DNA of 64,000 bases from Caballeronia humi (lineage in GTDB: Bacteria > Pseudomonadota > Gammaproteobacteria > Burkholderiales > Burkholderiaceae): assembly GCF_001544475.1 (NCBI RefSeq), contig NZ_FCNW02000016.1, forward strand, positions 61,158 to 125,157. Reading direction: 5' to 3'. The notes below the pieces were generated by a model, which was given only the letters and a program-made list of their open reading frames with translations, did not search any database and was not told where the DNA came from. The position numbers were made by a program, and so were the translations under genes. Shown piece by piece: positions 27,141 through 36,110 of the stretch (the stretch's first letter is position 1; each line of letters starts with the position of its first letter).

Positions 27141-29039
27141 TCATCCGCGCCGCGCCTTCTGCATCTGCGCATGCGCCGCGAGCCTGACCGCCGCATTCGC
27201 CGCCCCGTATCCATCGTATCCGCCGCGCCGCTCAATCACCTCCAGAAAGAACCGCTGATCGAGCTGCTCCGTGTACGCATGGAAGAATTCCCCGCCGCGC
27301 TCGTCGCGGTCGTAGAGAATGCTGTGCTCGCGCATCGCGTCGATCTGCGCGTCGGGCAATGCATGGCGCGCCGCCAGATCGTCATAGTAATTGCGCGGGA
27401 TGCGCAGAAACTTGACGCCGTTCGCAGCAAGATGCGGGATCGCGTCGAAAATGTCCGGCGTGCTGAACGCAACGTGATTCAATCCCGACCCGCGATATGT
27501 CGCGAGCGATTCCACCACCGCCGTGTAACGATCGATCGACGCGTTCAACGCGATCCGGACCGACCCGTCGCGGCTTCGCACCGCGCGGCTGCGCACGAGA
27601 CCGTATGGATCGGGCACGAGTACACTCGGCTCCGCCTCGAATCCGAACGCGGTGCGGAAGAACAGCACCCACGTATCGAGCGCATCGGCGGGCAGCGAGA
27701 GACACACATGATCGATGCGTTCCAGCGGCCCGCTTTCGCGCGGCGCGCCAGCGTCGTCGAGCACGAAGTCCGATTCCCAGAGCGTGGGCGCGCCGGGCGC
27801 TTCGTCGACGAAAAGCCCAAGACTGCCATCGGGCGCGCGCACGCCGGGCAACACGCGCTCGTTCGGGCCGATCCGCCCGGAGAACGGCGTGTAACCATAG
27901 GCTGCGGCGCGCTCGAAGGCGCGCTTCGCATCGTCGACGCGAAACGCCGACGCGCACAGCGACAACCCGTGCTGCTGGAAAAACTCGCTGGCGAAGGAAT
28001 CGGTTTCAGCGTTCAGCACGATCGATCCCGATCCGTGCCGATACAGCGTGACATCTTTCGATCGATGCCGCCCCGCGAGCCAAAAGCCGAGCTTGCCGAG
28101 CCAGCCGGCGACTTCGGCGCGCGTGGCGTCGTCGACGGCGAATTCGAGGAACTGGAAGCCGATGTGCGCGGGCGGCTCGGGCGGCGCGAACAGAATGCCG
28201 GGCGCCTTCTGGCCGAGTACCGAGCGCGCTTCTTCTTCGAGAAAACGCAGCGACCGGTGGCCGTCAGCAGCGGTGACGGCGGTCGGCGCGGCGCGAAAGC
28301 CGTCGTTGAAGATTTCGAGCGACAGCGGCCCCGTGTAGCCTGCTTCAAGCACGCGCGCGGTGAACGAGGCGACGTCGAGCGCGCCCTGCCCCGGAAAGCA
28401 GCGGTAATGACGGCTCCATTCCAGCACGTCCATCGCGAGCACGGGCGCGTCGGCGATCTGCACGAACGCGATGCGTTCGCCCGGAATCGATGCGATTTCG
28501 TCGATGGAATCGCCGATCGAGAGCGTGTGGAAGCTGTCTAGCACGAGGCCGAGGTTCGGGTGATTCACGCCATCGACGAGCCGCCACGCGTGCTTGTACG
28601 ACTTGACGTGCCGCCCCCACGCCAGCGCCTCGTAGCCGACGATCACGCCCGCTTCCGCCGCCGCGCGCGCGAGGACGCCGAGCTGGTCGGTGATGAGGGC
28701 GTCGTCGGCGATCGTGTCCGGCGACACGTTGCTGCACGCAAGCATGCGATCCGTGCCGAGTTCATGCATCACGTCGAACTTGCGTTTCACACGCTCGACG
28801 TTGCGCGCGAGCCGCTCGGGCGAGACGCCCTCGAAGTCGCGAAACGGCTGGAACAGGTAGATCGCGAGGCCGAGGTCTTCGGCCATGCGGCGCACGTCGG
28901 CGGGCGTGCCGTCGAAATAGAGCAGATCGTTCTCGAAGATCTCGACGCCGTCGAAACCCGCCGCGCGGATCGCGTTCAGCTTCTCGACGAGCGTGCCGCT
29001 GATCGATACCGTCGCGATGGATGTTCGAATGGAACGCAA
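27141..29039 (-). CDS. quiC: 3-dehydroshikimate dehydratase (sugar-phosphate isomerase/HPPD fusion type)
   Basis: A 632-residue two-domain protein. The first part (about 1-280) is a xylose-isomerase-like TIM barrel (IRAAGFDGVEIFENDLLYFD, LGLVLDSFH, ALDVASFTARVLEAGYTGPL); the second (about 290-625) is a tandem vicinal-oxygen-chelate domain like 4-hydroxyphenylpyruvate dioxygenase (HIGFQFLEFAVDD, RIDHVCLSLP, GLNHVAFSTPDIF, FFLEVIERRGGYDGYG). This architecture is that of QuiC1 of pseudomonads, which converts 3-dehydroshikimate to protocatechuate. A TTG start at 29039 with GGAGG before it is preferred; ATG at 29078 is the alternative. A TetR gene lies upstream. Confidence 0.87.
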   Translation of the reverse strand: MRSIRTSIATVSISGTLVEKLNAIRAAGFDGVEIFENDLLYFDGTPADVRRMAEDLGLAIYLFQPFRDFEGVSPERLARNVERVKRKFDVMHELGTDRMLACSNVSPDTIADDALITDQLGVLARAAAEAGVIVGYEALAWGRHVKSYKHAWRLVDGVNHPNLGLVLDSFHTLSIGDSIDEIASIPGERIAFVQIADAPVLAMDVLEWSRHYRCFPGQGALDVASFTARVLEAGYTGPLSLEIFNDGFRAAPTAVTAADGHRSLRFLEEEARSVLGQKAPGILFAPPEPPAHIGFQFLEFAVDDATRAEVAGWLGKLGFWLAGRHRSKDVTLYRHGSGSIVLNAETDSFASEFFQQHGLSLCASAFRVDDAKRAFERAAAYGYTPFSGRIGPNERVLPGVRAPDGSLGLFVDEAPGAPTLWESDFVLDDAGAPRESGPLERIDHVCLSLPADALDTWVLFFRTAFGFEAEPSVLVPDPYGLVRSRAVRSRDGSVRIALNASIDRYTAVVESLATYRGSGLNHVAFSTPDIFDAIPHLAANGVKFLRIPRNYYDDLAARHALPDAQIDAMREHSILYDRDERGGEFFHAYTEQLDQRFFLEVIERRGGYDGYGAANAAVRLAAHAQMQKARRG

Positions 29040-29088
29040 GGCCGCCTCCTGGTCGTGCTGTCGCCGATGAGCGGTCATGGTATCGCAA

Positions 29089-29102
29089 ACTAACCAGACA
29101 GT
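29089..29102. promoter_or_regulatory. Candidate TetR operator upstream of quiC
   Basis: ACTAACCAGACAGT has the partial symmetry ACTnnCnnGnnAGT. It is 50 bases upstream of the quiC start and near an AT-rich segment that could hold the promoter, in the gap after the TetR gene. Confidence 0.35.
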
Positions 29103-29119
29103 ACAAATTTTAAAGGCAC

Positions 29120-29152
29120 AAAAAAAACCGTTCCGGGAGATGTGGAACGGCT
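29120..29152 (-). terminator. Terminator after the TetR gene
   Basis: On the minus strand GCCGTTCC pairs with GGAACGG around a 9-base loop and is followed by eight Ts. It separates the TetR transcript from quiC, so quiC probably has its own promoter. Confidence 0.82.
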
Positions 29153-29164
29153 TCCTTGAACGAC

Positions 29165-29845
29165 TTAGCTCTCGCGCCGCATGAACCTTAGCACCGCATC
29201 GACGATCATCTCGCGATGCCGCGCACGCGAGCGCGGCCCCGAGGGATCGCGTCCGAACGCCGCGCCCCACGTGTGCCGGTTCGCGACGCGGTGAAAGCAG
29301 AACGAGCTGATCATCAGATGCAGATCGATCGGATCGACGTCGTCTCGGAACCGGCCCGCCGCCACGCCGCGCGCGATCAAATCCTCGATCGTGCGCACGA
29401 CGCTCGAATTGCGGTTCTTGAAGGTTTTCGACTGCTCGATATATTTCGCCGCGTGCACGTTCTCGATCGTGACGAGCCGCACGAAATCGCGATGTTTGTC
29501 GTGATAGTCGAACGCGAATTCGACGAACTGACGCAACGCCGCCTGCGGTTCCAGTTCCGCGAGCTGCAGTTCCTGTTCGAGCGCGCGGATATCGCCGTAG
29601 ACCTGTTCGAGCACCGCCTCGTACAGCCCTTCCTTGCTGCCGAAGTAGTAATACAGCATGCGCTTCGTGGTATTCGTGCGCTCCGCGATGGCATCGACGC
29701 GCGCGCCCGCCAGCCCCATCGCCGAGAACTCCTGCGTGGCGATGTCGAGGATGTTGCGCTTGGTCTCCTCCGGATCGTACTTGCGCCGTGTCTCCGGCGA
29801 AGGCGCAGCACTCGCGGGCGTTGCGGCCTTGCTTCCTTTTTTCAT
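29165..29845 (-). CDS. TetR/AcrR-family transcriptional regulator
   Basis: A 226-residue repressor-type protein. The DNA-binding domain is clear: RNILDIATQEFSAMGLAGAR...VDAIAERTNTTKRMLYYYFG (about residues 28-80), and the C-terminal domain is all-helical with a TetR_C-like RIxxLI dimer surface. A lysine- and alanine-rich N-terminal tail precedes it; start at ATG 29845. It is upstream of quiC on the same strand and is the obvious candidate regulator of dehydroshikimate use. Confidence 0.9.
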   Translation of the reverse strand: MKKGSKAATPASAAPSPETRRKYDPEETKRNILDIATQEFSAMGLAGARVDAIAERTNTTKRMLYYYFGSKEGLYEAVLEQVYGDIRALEQELQLAELEPQAALRQFVEFAFDYHDKHRDFVRLVTIENVHAAKYIEQSKTFKNRNSSVVRTIEDLIARGVAAGRFRDDVDPIDLHLMISSFCFHRVANRHTWGAAFGRDPSGPRSRARHREMIVDAVLRFMRRES

Positions 29846-29985
29846 TTTTCTGCGTGGTGTCTCGGCTGGGAGCGGCAATCGGAAATCGATTCTAGCACGG
29901 TGAAATGCGCCATCCGGCCGTCGGTCCGGGCATCGCGGGAATAGTCCTTCGCCTATAATTCGCGCGGCAACCCACAAGGAATCGC

Positions 29986-30381
29986 ATGACCTTCAAGACA
30001 GTTCTGACCGGCGCCATCGTTGCGTTCCTGACCGTCGCGCCGCTCGCCGCGAATGCGCAAATGGCGCAGCAATCACCCTCGCCCGAAAGCCTCGCGATGG
30101 AAGGCGTGCGCACGAGCGGCAACATCGCGCGCGGAGCGGCCGACGTGTGCCACATCGATCGCGCGAAAGTCGATCGTTTCAAGGCAGCGGCTAAGCAGAA
30201 CTTCCCGGCGGCACCCGACTTCGAAGGCGCCTGGAATCTGGGCTACACGGAAGCGCAATCAACCGTCGACCGGTTCGCGAAACTCAAGTCGAGCAATCCC
30301 GCCGAGTATGCGAAGCAGATCCACGAGGCGTGCCCGGCGCTCGATCACGGTATCGACGAAGTCACCAACGGCGGGAAGTAG
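29986..30381 (+). CDS. Exported hypothetical protein
   Basis: A 131-residue protein with a clear signal peptide (MTFKTVLTGAIVAFLTVAPL, cleavage at ANA-QM). The mature part is helical with two cysteines (DVCHID and EACPAL) that may form a disulfide. The AAGGAA site sits 6 bases before the ATG. No family recognised. It is convergent with the PAS-GGDEF gene, 7 bases away. Confidence 0.8.
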   Translation: MTFKTVLTGAIVAFLTVAPLAANAQMAQQSPSPESLAMEGVRTSGNIARGAADVCHIDRAKVDRFKAAAKQNFPAAPDFEGAWNLGYTEAQSTVDRFAKLKSSNPAEYAKQIHEACPALDHGIDEVTNGGK

Positions 30382-30388
30382 CCAATAG

Positions 30389-31903
30389 TCAGTCCGCGCG
30401 CCGGTCGTTCTCCGCGTTGCTGTAGTGCGCGCGCTTTTCCGCGTACATGACAGCGTCGGCGCGTTGCAGCATCGCTTCCAGCCGCTCGCCGTCCTGCGCC
30501 GTCGCCGCGCCCATCGCGAAACTGAGCGGCATGCCCGAATAGAACTGGTTGTTCACTTCCACCAGTTGCCGGATGCTCTCCATCACCTGCTCGCCGCCGC
30601 GCTCGTCGGTGCCGGGCAGCAGCACGACGAATTCGTCCCCGCCGATCCGCGCCGCCTGGAACGGCTTCTCCAGCGCCTTGCCGAGCACCTCGCCCGCGCG
30701 GCGCAGGAGCGCGTCGCCAGCGGCGTGGCCCAACTGGTCGTTCACGCCCTTCAGGCCGTTCACGTCGACGGCGATCGCCGTCACCGGGAACGGGCCCTTG
30801 CGCTCCAGCCGGTTGATTTCATCGACATAGAACGAGCGGTTCTTCAGCTTTGTCAGCACGTCGTGCTTGCCGAGGAATTCGAGATACGCCTCGGCCTTTT
30901 TACGCGCCGTGATGTCGGTGAGCGCGACGAGCACGAGGTCCCAGTCGCGCTCGTGTCCCGGAAACACCGAGAATTGCAGGTGCACATTCAGTTCCGCGCC
31001 TTCGAGCGAATAGTTGATCACCTCGCGCTGATGAAAAAGCCTGTGCTCCCACAAGTCGATCAACTGCTCCTGGAAGTGCTGCTGCATATCGTCGCGGAAA
31101 ATGTCGGCGAGACGCGCGAGGAGCGTTGATTTGGTCGGAGCGGCGAACATCTTCAGCGTGTGCTGGTTGACATCGAGCACATGGATTTCCTGCATGCAGC
31201 GCTCGACGAATTCCGGATGCACGTTCGTGAACGTGCGGAAATCGACGATGCCCTGCTCGCGCACCTCGTCGAGCAACTGCTTCACCGAACTGAAATCCTC
31301 CACCCACAGCGACACCGGCGAATGCTCGAAGAGCCCGCGCGCGTAGAGTTCGCTGTGCGCGGCCTTGCGGCGCACGTCTTCCAGCTCGGTGATGTCCTCG
31401 ATCGTCACCAGCACGCGATCCCAGCGCGCCTCGTGGCCCGGCAGGATCACGGCCTTCAGCAGCACGTCGAGACGCCGGCCGTCGAGCGTGTAGTTCACCG
31501 TCTGGCTCACGAACTGGGGCTTGCCGGACCATAGCTGATCGAGTTCGTCGACGTGCGTCTGCAACATGTCGTCGCGAAACACGCTCGCGAGGTTCAGCAC
31601 GAGATGATCGACGTCCTTCGCGGCGAAGAGCGTGAGCGTGCGGCGGTTCACCTTGAGCGCACGAATCCGCGACGAGCACGCGCTGATGCGCGCCGGGTCC
31701 TCGGCGAGATGCGCGCGCAGGTCGGTGACGCCTTCTGCACGCCAGCTTTCGAAAAGCTCGCGCACCGCGCTGAAATCCTCCAGCCAGAGCGAGACGGGCG
31801 CGAGGTCGAACATGTCGGCGTCGTCGGTAGGGGCGGTTGCGGCCGCGGCGCTCAGTGGCCGGGACGCGGCGTGGGCCACGCGCCGCTCGTCGTTAAGCAT
31901 CAT
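30389..31903 (-). CDS. PAS-PAS-GGDEF diguanylate cyclase
   Basis: A 504-residue cytoplasmic protein. Two repeated sensor modules (SLWLEDFSAVRELFESWRAE and SLWVEDFSSVKQLLDEVREQ) are each followed by a PAS-like fold with similar endings (PGHEARWDRVLVTIEDIT; PGHERDWDLVLVALTDIT); the C-terminal GGDEF domain has RIGGDEFVVLLPG. The RxxD inhibitory site is absent. The tandem duplication of the input module is unusual and suggests two related ligands or a dimer sensor. Start at 31903 with GAAAGGA before it; longer frames are possible. Confidence 0.9.
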   Translation of the reverse strand: MMLNDERRVAHAASRPLSAAAATAPTDDADMFDLAPVSLWLEDFSAVRELFESWRAEGVTDLRAHLAEDPARISACSSRIRALKVNRRTLTLFAAKDVDHLVLNLASVFRDDMLQTHVDELDQLWSGKPQFVSQTVNYTLDGRRLDVLLKAVILPGHEARWDRVLVTIEDITELEDVRRKAAHSELYARGLFEHSPVSLWVEDFSSVKQLLDEVREQGIVDFRTFTNVHPEFVERCMQEIHVLDVNQHTLKMFAAPTKSTLLARLADIFRDDMQQHFQEQLIDLWEHRLFHQREVINYSLEGAELNVHLQFSVFPGHERDWDLVLVALTDITARKKAEAYLEFLGKHDVLTKLKNRSFYVDEINRLERKGPFPVTAIAVDVNGLKGVNDQLGHAAGDALLRRAGEVLGKALEKPFQAARIGGDEFVVLLPGTDERGGEQVMESIRQLVEVNNQFYSGMPLSFAMGAATAQDGERLEAMLQRADAVMYAEKRAHYSNAENDRRAD

Positions 31904-32082
31904 CGTCCTTTCGGCTCGCGCCGGTTTCAGATTTGTCTCATTATTGTAGCGCTTCATATTTCACACCCGCAGCAGCGGGCGTGCGGCGCCAGGCGGCACT
32001 CCGTGGGTCATCTCGAAATCGGGGCCGATGCTAAACTCAAAACGGCCCGGCGCCGCATCGCCCGGCAGCATAAGGAACCGGC

Positions 32083-32098
32083 GGGCATGTTTGCTGCA
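32083..32098 (+). promoter_or_regulatory. Possible sigma-54 promoter for the PEBP gene
   Basis: GGGCATGTTTGCTGCA has GG and GC separated by exactly 10 bases (32084-85, 32096-97). It fits the -24/-12 consensus at GGCA and TGCA but has two deviations, so it is the weakest member of the set. The gene starts 69 bases later. Confidence 0.4.
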
Positions 32099-32166
32099 GC
32101 GACGCAGCCTGTTCGGCGAACTCCAAGCGCCGCGATCCCAACCCGAAGAAAGGAGGCACGAATCTC

Positions 32167-32670
32167 ATGGCTGATTTCCGCATCTGGTCCGACGAATTTC
32201 CCGCCAACGGCTTTCTGACGAAGGCGCAGGAGTTCGATCAGCAAGCCTTCGGCGGAGCGGGCGAGAACATTTCGCCCGCCTTGCAGTGGGACGACCCGCC
32301 CGCCGAAACGCAGAGCTTCGCGCTCACCGTCTACGATCCTGACGCGCCCACCGGCAGCGGCTTCTGGCACTGGGTCGTGGTCAACATTCCGCCCGACGTC
32401 CGGTCGCTGCCGCGCAACGCCGGCAAGGCGGACGGCAGCCTCCTGCCCACCGGCGCGCTGCAGTTGCGCAACGACTACGGCACGGTGGGATTCGGCGGCG
32501 CGGCGCCTCCGCGCGGCGACAAGACGCATCGCTACATCTTCCGCATCCACGCGCTGCAGGCGGGCAGGCTCGAACTCGATGCCAACGCGACCAACGCCGT
32601 CGCGCGCTTCATGACGCATCTGAACGAAATCGATTCGGCGACTTACACGGGCCTCTACGAGCTGAAGTGA
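32167..32670 (+). CDS. YbhB/YbcL family (PEBP) Raf-kinase-inhibitor-like protein
   Basis: A 167-residue phosphatidylethanolamine-binding-protein fold. Signature segments are ENISPALQWDDPP, LTVYDPDAPTG, FWHWVVVNIPP and DKTHRYIFRIHAL. Bacterial members are small stress-linked or unknown-ligand proteins in the cytoplasm or periplasm; here no signal peptide is seen. A strong AAGGAGG site precedes the ATG. It stands between the PAS-GGDEF gene and an MFS transporter. Confidence 0.95.
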   Translation: MADFRIWSDEFPANGFLTKAQEFDQQAFGGAGENISPALQWDDPPAETQSFALTVYDPDAPTGSGFWHWVVVNIPPDVRSLPRNAGKADGSLLPTGALQLRNDYGTVGFGGAAPPRGDKTHRYIFRIHALQAGRLELDANATNAVARFMTHLNEIDSATYTGLYELK

Positions 32671-32695
32671 CGGCGGCGGTCTCTCAAGAAAAACA

Positions 32696-34108
32696 ATGGC
32701 GCGGGCGAAGCGGCCACGCGCCTTCCTTTTTGGCCGATCGATGGACGCAGAACAAGGCTTACCTTTTCCCCAACGTTATTGGGCGATCGCCGTCGTCGCG
32801 CTCGGCATCACGCTCGCGGTGCTCGATTCGGCCATCGCCAATGTCGCGCTGCCGACCATCGCCCGCACGCTCGACGCCGCGCCCGCCGACTCGATCTGGG
32901 TCGTCAACGCCTACACGCTCACCATCACCATCGCGCTTCTGCCGCTCGCCTCGCTCGGCGACCGGATCGGCTACCGGCGCGTCTATATGGCGGGGCTCGC
33001 GGTCTTCACGGTTGCGTCGTTCGCGTGCGCGCTCTCGAATTCGCTCGTGACGCTGACGCTCGCCCGCGTCATCCAGGGCTTCGGCGCGGCCGGGATCATG
33101 AGCGTCAACACGGCGCTCGTGCGCATGATCTACCCGCCTGACCAGCTCGGGCGCGGCGTGAGCATCAACGCGACGGTCGTCGCGATCTCGTCGGTGGTCG
33201 GACCGACCGTCGCCTCGGGGGTGCTCTCGATCGCGCCGTGGCCATGGCTGTTCGCGATCAACGTGCCGATCGGGATCGTCGCGCTGGCGCTCGGGATGCG
33301 CGCGCTGCCGCCGACGCCCGGCCACCGCCGGCCCTACGACTACGTGAGCGCGCTCATGAACGCGCTGGTGTTCGGCCTCGCGATCACGGCCGTCGACGGC
33401 CTCGGCCACGGCGAGCATCGTCCGTACGTGATCGCCGAATTCGTGGCGGCGGGCGTGATCGGCTACTTCTTCGTGCGGCGGCAACTCACGCAGAGTGCGC
33501 CGCTCTTGCCCGTCGATCTGATGCGCATTCCCGTGTTCGCGCTTTCGATCGCGACGTCGTTCTGCTCGTTTACCGCGCAGATGCTGACGTTCGTTTCGCT
33601 GCCCTTCCTACTGCAGGACGGCTTCGGCATGACGCAGGTCCAGACCGGCTTCCTGATGACGCCGTGGCCGCTCGTGATCGTATTCGTCGCGCCGCTCGCG
33701 GGCGTGCTCGCGGACCGCTATTCGGCGGGGATGCTCGGCGGGATCGGGCTCGCGATCCTGACGGCCGGGCTCTTGCTGCTCGCGACTACCGGCATGCATC
33801 CCACTCCGTTCGATATCGCGTGGCGCATGGCTGTCTGCGGGCTCGGCTTCGGGTTGTTCCAGTCGCCGAACAACCGGCAGATGCTGTCGTCGGCGCCGCG
33901 CAATCGCAGCGGCGGCGCGAGCGGGATGCTCGGCACCGCGCGGCTCTCGGGGCAAACGCTCGGCGCGGCGCTCGTCGCGCTGATCTTCGGTGTCGCGCCG
34001 CAGCATGGCGCGATCATCACGCTTTATGTCGCGGCTGGATTCGCTGCGGCGGCGGCGGTCGTCAGTTTGATGCGGCTCGCGGGCAGGCGCAGCGCGGAAG
34101 CGGCTTGA
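32696..34108 (+). CDS. MFS transporter, DHA2 (14-helix) drug:H+ antiporter type
   Basis: A 470-residue transporter with about 14 hydrophobic segments. Motif C-like and motif A features (LGDRIGYRRVYMAGLAVF), the start LGITLAVLDSAIANVALPTI with the acidic residue in helix 1, and WVVNAYTLT mark it as an EmrB/QacA-type exporter. Translation may begin at 32696 or at MDAEQGL (32741). It lies 25 bases after the PEBP gene and may be cotranscribed. Substrate not predicted. Confidence 0.9.
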   Translation: MARAKRPRAFLFGRSMDAEQGLPFPQRYWAIAVVALGITLAVLDSAIANVALPTIARTLDAAPADSIWVVNAYTLTITIALLPLASLGDRIGYRRVYMAGLAVFTVASFACALSNSLVTLTLARVIQGFGAAGIMSVNTALVRMIYPPDQLGRGVSINATVVAISSVVGPTVASGVLSIAPWPWLFAINVPIGIVALALGMRALPPTPGHRRPYDYVSALMNALVFGLAITAVDGLGHGEHRPYVIAEFVAAGVIGYFFVRRQLTQSAPLLPVDLMRIPVFALSIATSFCSFTAQMLTFVSLPFLLQDGFGMTQVQTGFLMTPWPLVIVFVAPLAGVLADRYSAGMLGGIGLAILTAGLLLLATTGMHPTPFDIAWRMAVCGLGFGLFQSPNNRQMLSSAPRNRSGGASGMLGTARLSGQTLGAALVALIFGVAPQHGAIITLYVAAGFAAAAAVVSLMRLAGRRSAEAA

Positions 34109-34357
34109 GCGGGAACGCATCGCGATCATTGAGCGCCTGAGCGTCAGCGCGGACGCGGCCCGACAGTAGACTCGCCAGGCGCGGCGCTGACGCGGCTGGA
34201 CGCCGGGCGCGCACCGGCGCCCCCAGGCAATGTTGAAGCCGCCTGACGGCGCGCGCGCTGGCTGGCATGAAGCGTTAGACGCGCAACGCCAAAGCGTCCC
34301 GACAGCAGGCGGCTTGAACACGCGCCTGGCATTTCGATGCAAGCGCTTCCATACGCT
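34109..34357. other. GC-rich intergenic region before the PfpI operon
   Basis: No gene is supported. Around 34168-34215 and 34245-34330 there are short imperfect repeats with GCGCC/GGCGC cores and two related CCCGACAG segments, possibly upstream activator-binding DNA for the sigma-54 promoter at 34358. Confidence 0.35.
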
Positions 34358-34373
34358 GGGCACACCCCTTGCT
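34358..34373 (+). promoter_or_regulatory. Sigma-54 promoter of the PfpI operon
   Basis: GGGCACACCCCTTGCT matches the consensus TGGCACG-N4-TTGCW with GG-N10-GC spacing (34359-60 and 34371-72). It lies 75 bases before the GTG start. Confidence 0.7.
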
Positions 34374-34447
34374 GCGGCCAAAGGACGAAGTTCCCCGAGA
34401 ACTGGAACCGTTATCCCGCCTCATCGCAAGCGCAAAGGAGTGTTTTC

Positions 34448-35002
34448 GTGCCCAATCCGCTCAATGACTACAAGATCGCGATTCTTGCGGTCGACGGCTT
34501 CGAGCAAGCCGAACTCGCCGAGCCGCGGCGCGCGCTCAAGGAAGCCGGCGCGCAGGTCGTCGTAATCTCGCAAAAACCGGGGCAAATCCAGGGATTCAAG
34601 CACGTCGACAAGGGCGACAAGATCGATGTCGACCTGACGTTCGATCAGGCCAGGCCGGACGACTACGACGCAGTGGTACTCCCCGGCGGCGTCGTGAACA
34701 GCGATGCAATCCGCGTCGATGCCAAAGCGCAAAATTTCGTCAAAGCCGCCAATCAGGCGCAGAAGCCGATCGCGGTGATTTGTCATGGCGGCTGGCTGCC
34801 GATCTCGGCGGGCATCGTTGCGGGCCGGACGATGACGAGCTGGCCAAGTCTCCAGGACGACATTCGTAACGCTGGCGGCACGTGGGTCGACCAGGAAGTG
34901 CAGATCGACGGCAACCTGATCACGAGCCGCAAGCCCGACGATTTGCCCGCTTTCAACCAAGCGTTGATCGATGCGTTGGGCGGGCGGCAAGGCGCCGCGT
35001 AG
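34448..35002 (+). CDS. DJ-1/PfpI family protein (YhbO type, Cys nucleophile)
   Basis: A 184-residue flavodoxin-like fold of the DJ-1/PfpI superfamily. The nucleophile elbow AVICHGGW contains the reactive cysteine, with an upstream acidic partner in GFEQAELAEP, where the usual glutamate pairs with it. E. coli YhbO and Deinococcus relatives protect against oxidative and osmotic stress. A GTG start at 34448 with AAAGGAG before it is preferred. It begins a four-gene run (DUF4142, DUF1488, glycine-zipper gene) ending at a terminator. Confidence 0.92.
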   Translation: MPNPLNDYKIAILAVDGFEQAELAEPRRALKEAGAQVVVISQKPGQIQGFKHVDKGDKIDVDLTFDQARPDDYDAVVLPGGVVNSDAIRVDAKAQNFVKAANQAQKPIAVICHGGWLPISAGIVAGRTMTSWPSLQDDIRNAGGTWVDQEVQIDGNLITSRKPDDLPAFNQALIDALGGRQGAA

Positions 35003-35144
35003 GCGCAGCCTTCCGATGCTGCCGCGCTTGAATGCGCGGCGCGCCGCCAGCCCGGCCGACGCGACGCGCAATCGCAATTTGCATGGGACCCGAGTGAGCG
35101 CACTGGCGGACAGCGCCCACTCTGGATCGACACAGGGGACCAGA

Positions 35145-35723
35145 ATGCCTAAAAAATACCTTATCAAACTGAACAGCCTCTGCGCCGCGACACTCGCGCT
35201 CGGCTGCGCGTTCGCCTCGCTTGCTCAGGCGCAGGGCGAAGCGGCATCGGATGCCACGAAGGCCGCCTCGGCGATGTCGGCGACCGAAAAACTCTCGCCG
35301 GGCGACCAGCAGTTCATTCAGGACGCGGGCCAGTCGGGCGCCACCGAGATCGCCGCGAGCAAGCTCGCGCTCAGTAAATCGAGCGACGCGCAGGTGAAGC
35401 GCTTCGCCCAGCGCATGATCGCCGATCACGCGAAGCTCGCGCGCAACCTCGACATCCTCGCAAAGCGCCACGGCATCACGGCGGCGCCGAGCGCGGATTC
35501 GGCGGTGATCGGCAGTCTGCAAAATCTTCAGGGCGCCGAGTTCGACAAGGCATATATTGAGAAAGTGGTCGGCGGCCATCAGAAGGCCGTCGAGCTCTTC
35601 AAGAAGGAAAGCGAGAGCGGTAACGACGCCCAGCTCAAAACCGCGGCAACCCGCGCGCTGCCGATCATCCAGCATCATTTCGAGATGGCGCAGCAGCTCG
35701 CGAAGGCGAAGGCATCGGCATGA
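35145..35723 (+). CDS. DUF4142 exported protein
   Basis: A 192-residue protein with a signal peptide (about 1-28; CAFASLAQAQ cleavage) and a mature four-helix ferritin-like DUF4142 region. LSPGDQQFIQDAGQSGATEI, AQRMIADHAKL and KAYIEKVVGGHQKAVELFKK match it. Members are periplasmic, of unknown function, linked to stress. ATG at 35145 is used. Spacing of 142 bases to the protease gene still allows one operon. Confidence 0.9.
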   Translation: MPKKYLIKLNSLCAATLALGCAFASLAQAQGEAASDATKAASAMSATEKLSPGDQQFIQDAGQSGATEIAASKLALSKSSDAQVKRFAQRMIADHAKLARNLDILAKRHGITAAPSADSAVIGSLQNLQGAEFDKAYIEKVVGGHQKAVELFKKESESGNDAQLKTAATRALPIIQHHFEMAQQLAKAKASA

Positions 35724-35770
35724 GCGCCCTTCCCGCTTTCCCCCATCGTCCGGCCTATGAGGACTCGACC

Positions 35771-36058
35771 ATGCACATCACCTTCGCGGACGATCCGCCG
35801 GTTTTCGACGGCGTCGACCTGGAACTCAATTTCACCGCGCTCGTCGACGGCCAGCCGGTCGTCTGCTCGATCACGGTCGAGGCGCTGGAGGACCATTTCG
35901 GCGCGGAATCGGCGCGCGAGGAGCATATTCTGCCCGCTTACGAGCAGGGACGCCCGCGCATCCGCGCGGTGTGCGCCGAAGTGCTCGACGACAACGGCGG
36001 CCAGCCGGTCGTGCTGAGAAGCGGCCTCTTTCGCGTCACGGGGATGGAGCCGAAGTAA
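35771..36058 (+). CDS. DUF1488 family protein
   Basis: A 95-residue cytoplasmic protein beginning MHITFADDPPVFDGV. The mixed sequence ITVEALEDHFGAES and YEQGRPRIRAV fits DUF1488, a short alpha/beta domain of unknown function. The frame is open to an ATG at 35720 that would overlap the DUF4142 stop by four bases (a coupled start), but family members start near 35771. Confidence 0.85.
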   Translation: MHITFADDPPVFDGVDLELNFTALVDGQPVVCSITVEALEDHFGAESAREEHILPAYEQGRPRIRAVCAEVLDDNGGQPVVLRSGLFRVTGMEPK

Positions 36059-36110
36059 GCTACGGCGCGCTCCCGTCCGTCTAATAAATCCATCCGAAAA
36101 CGGAGGCAAC

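Noticed and set aside
34327..34341. TGGCAT...TGCAA near the PfpI promoter
   Set aside because: GG and GC are only 9 bases apart; the properly spaced element is 31 bases downstream.
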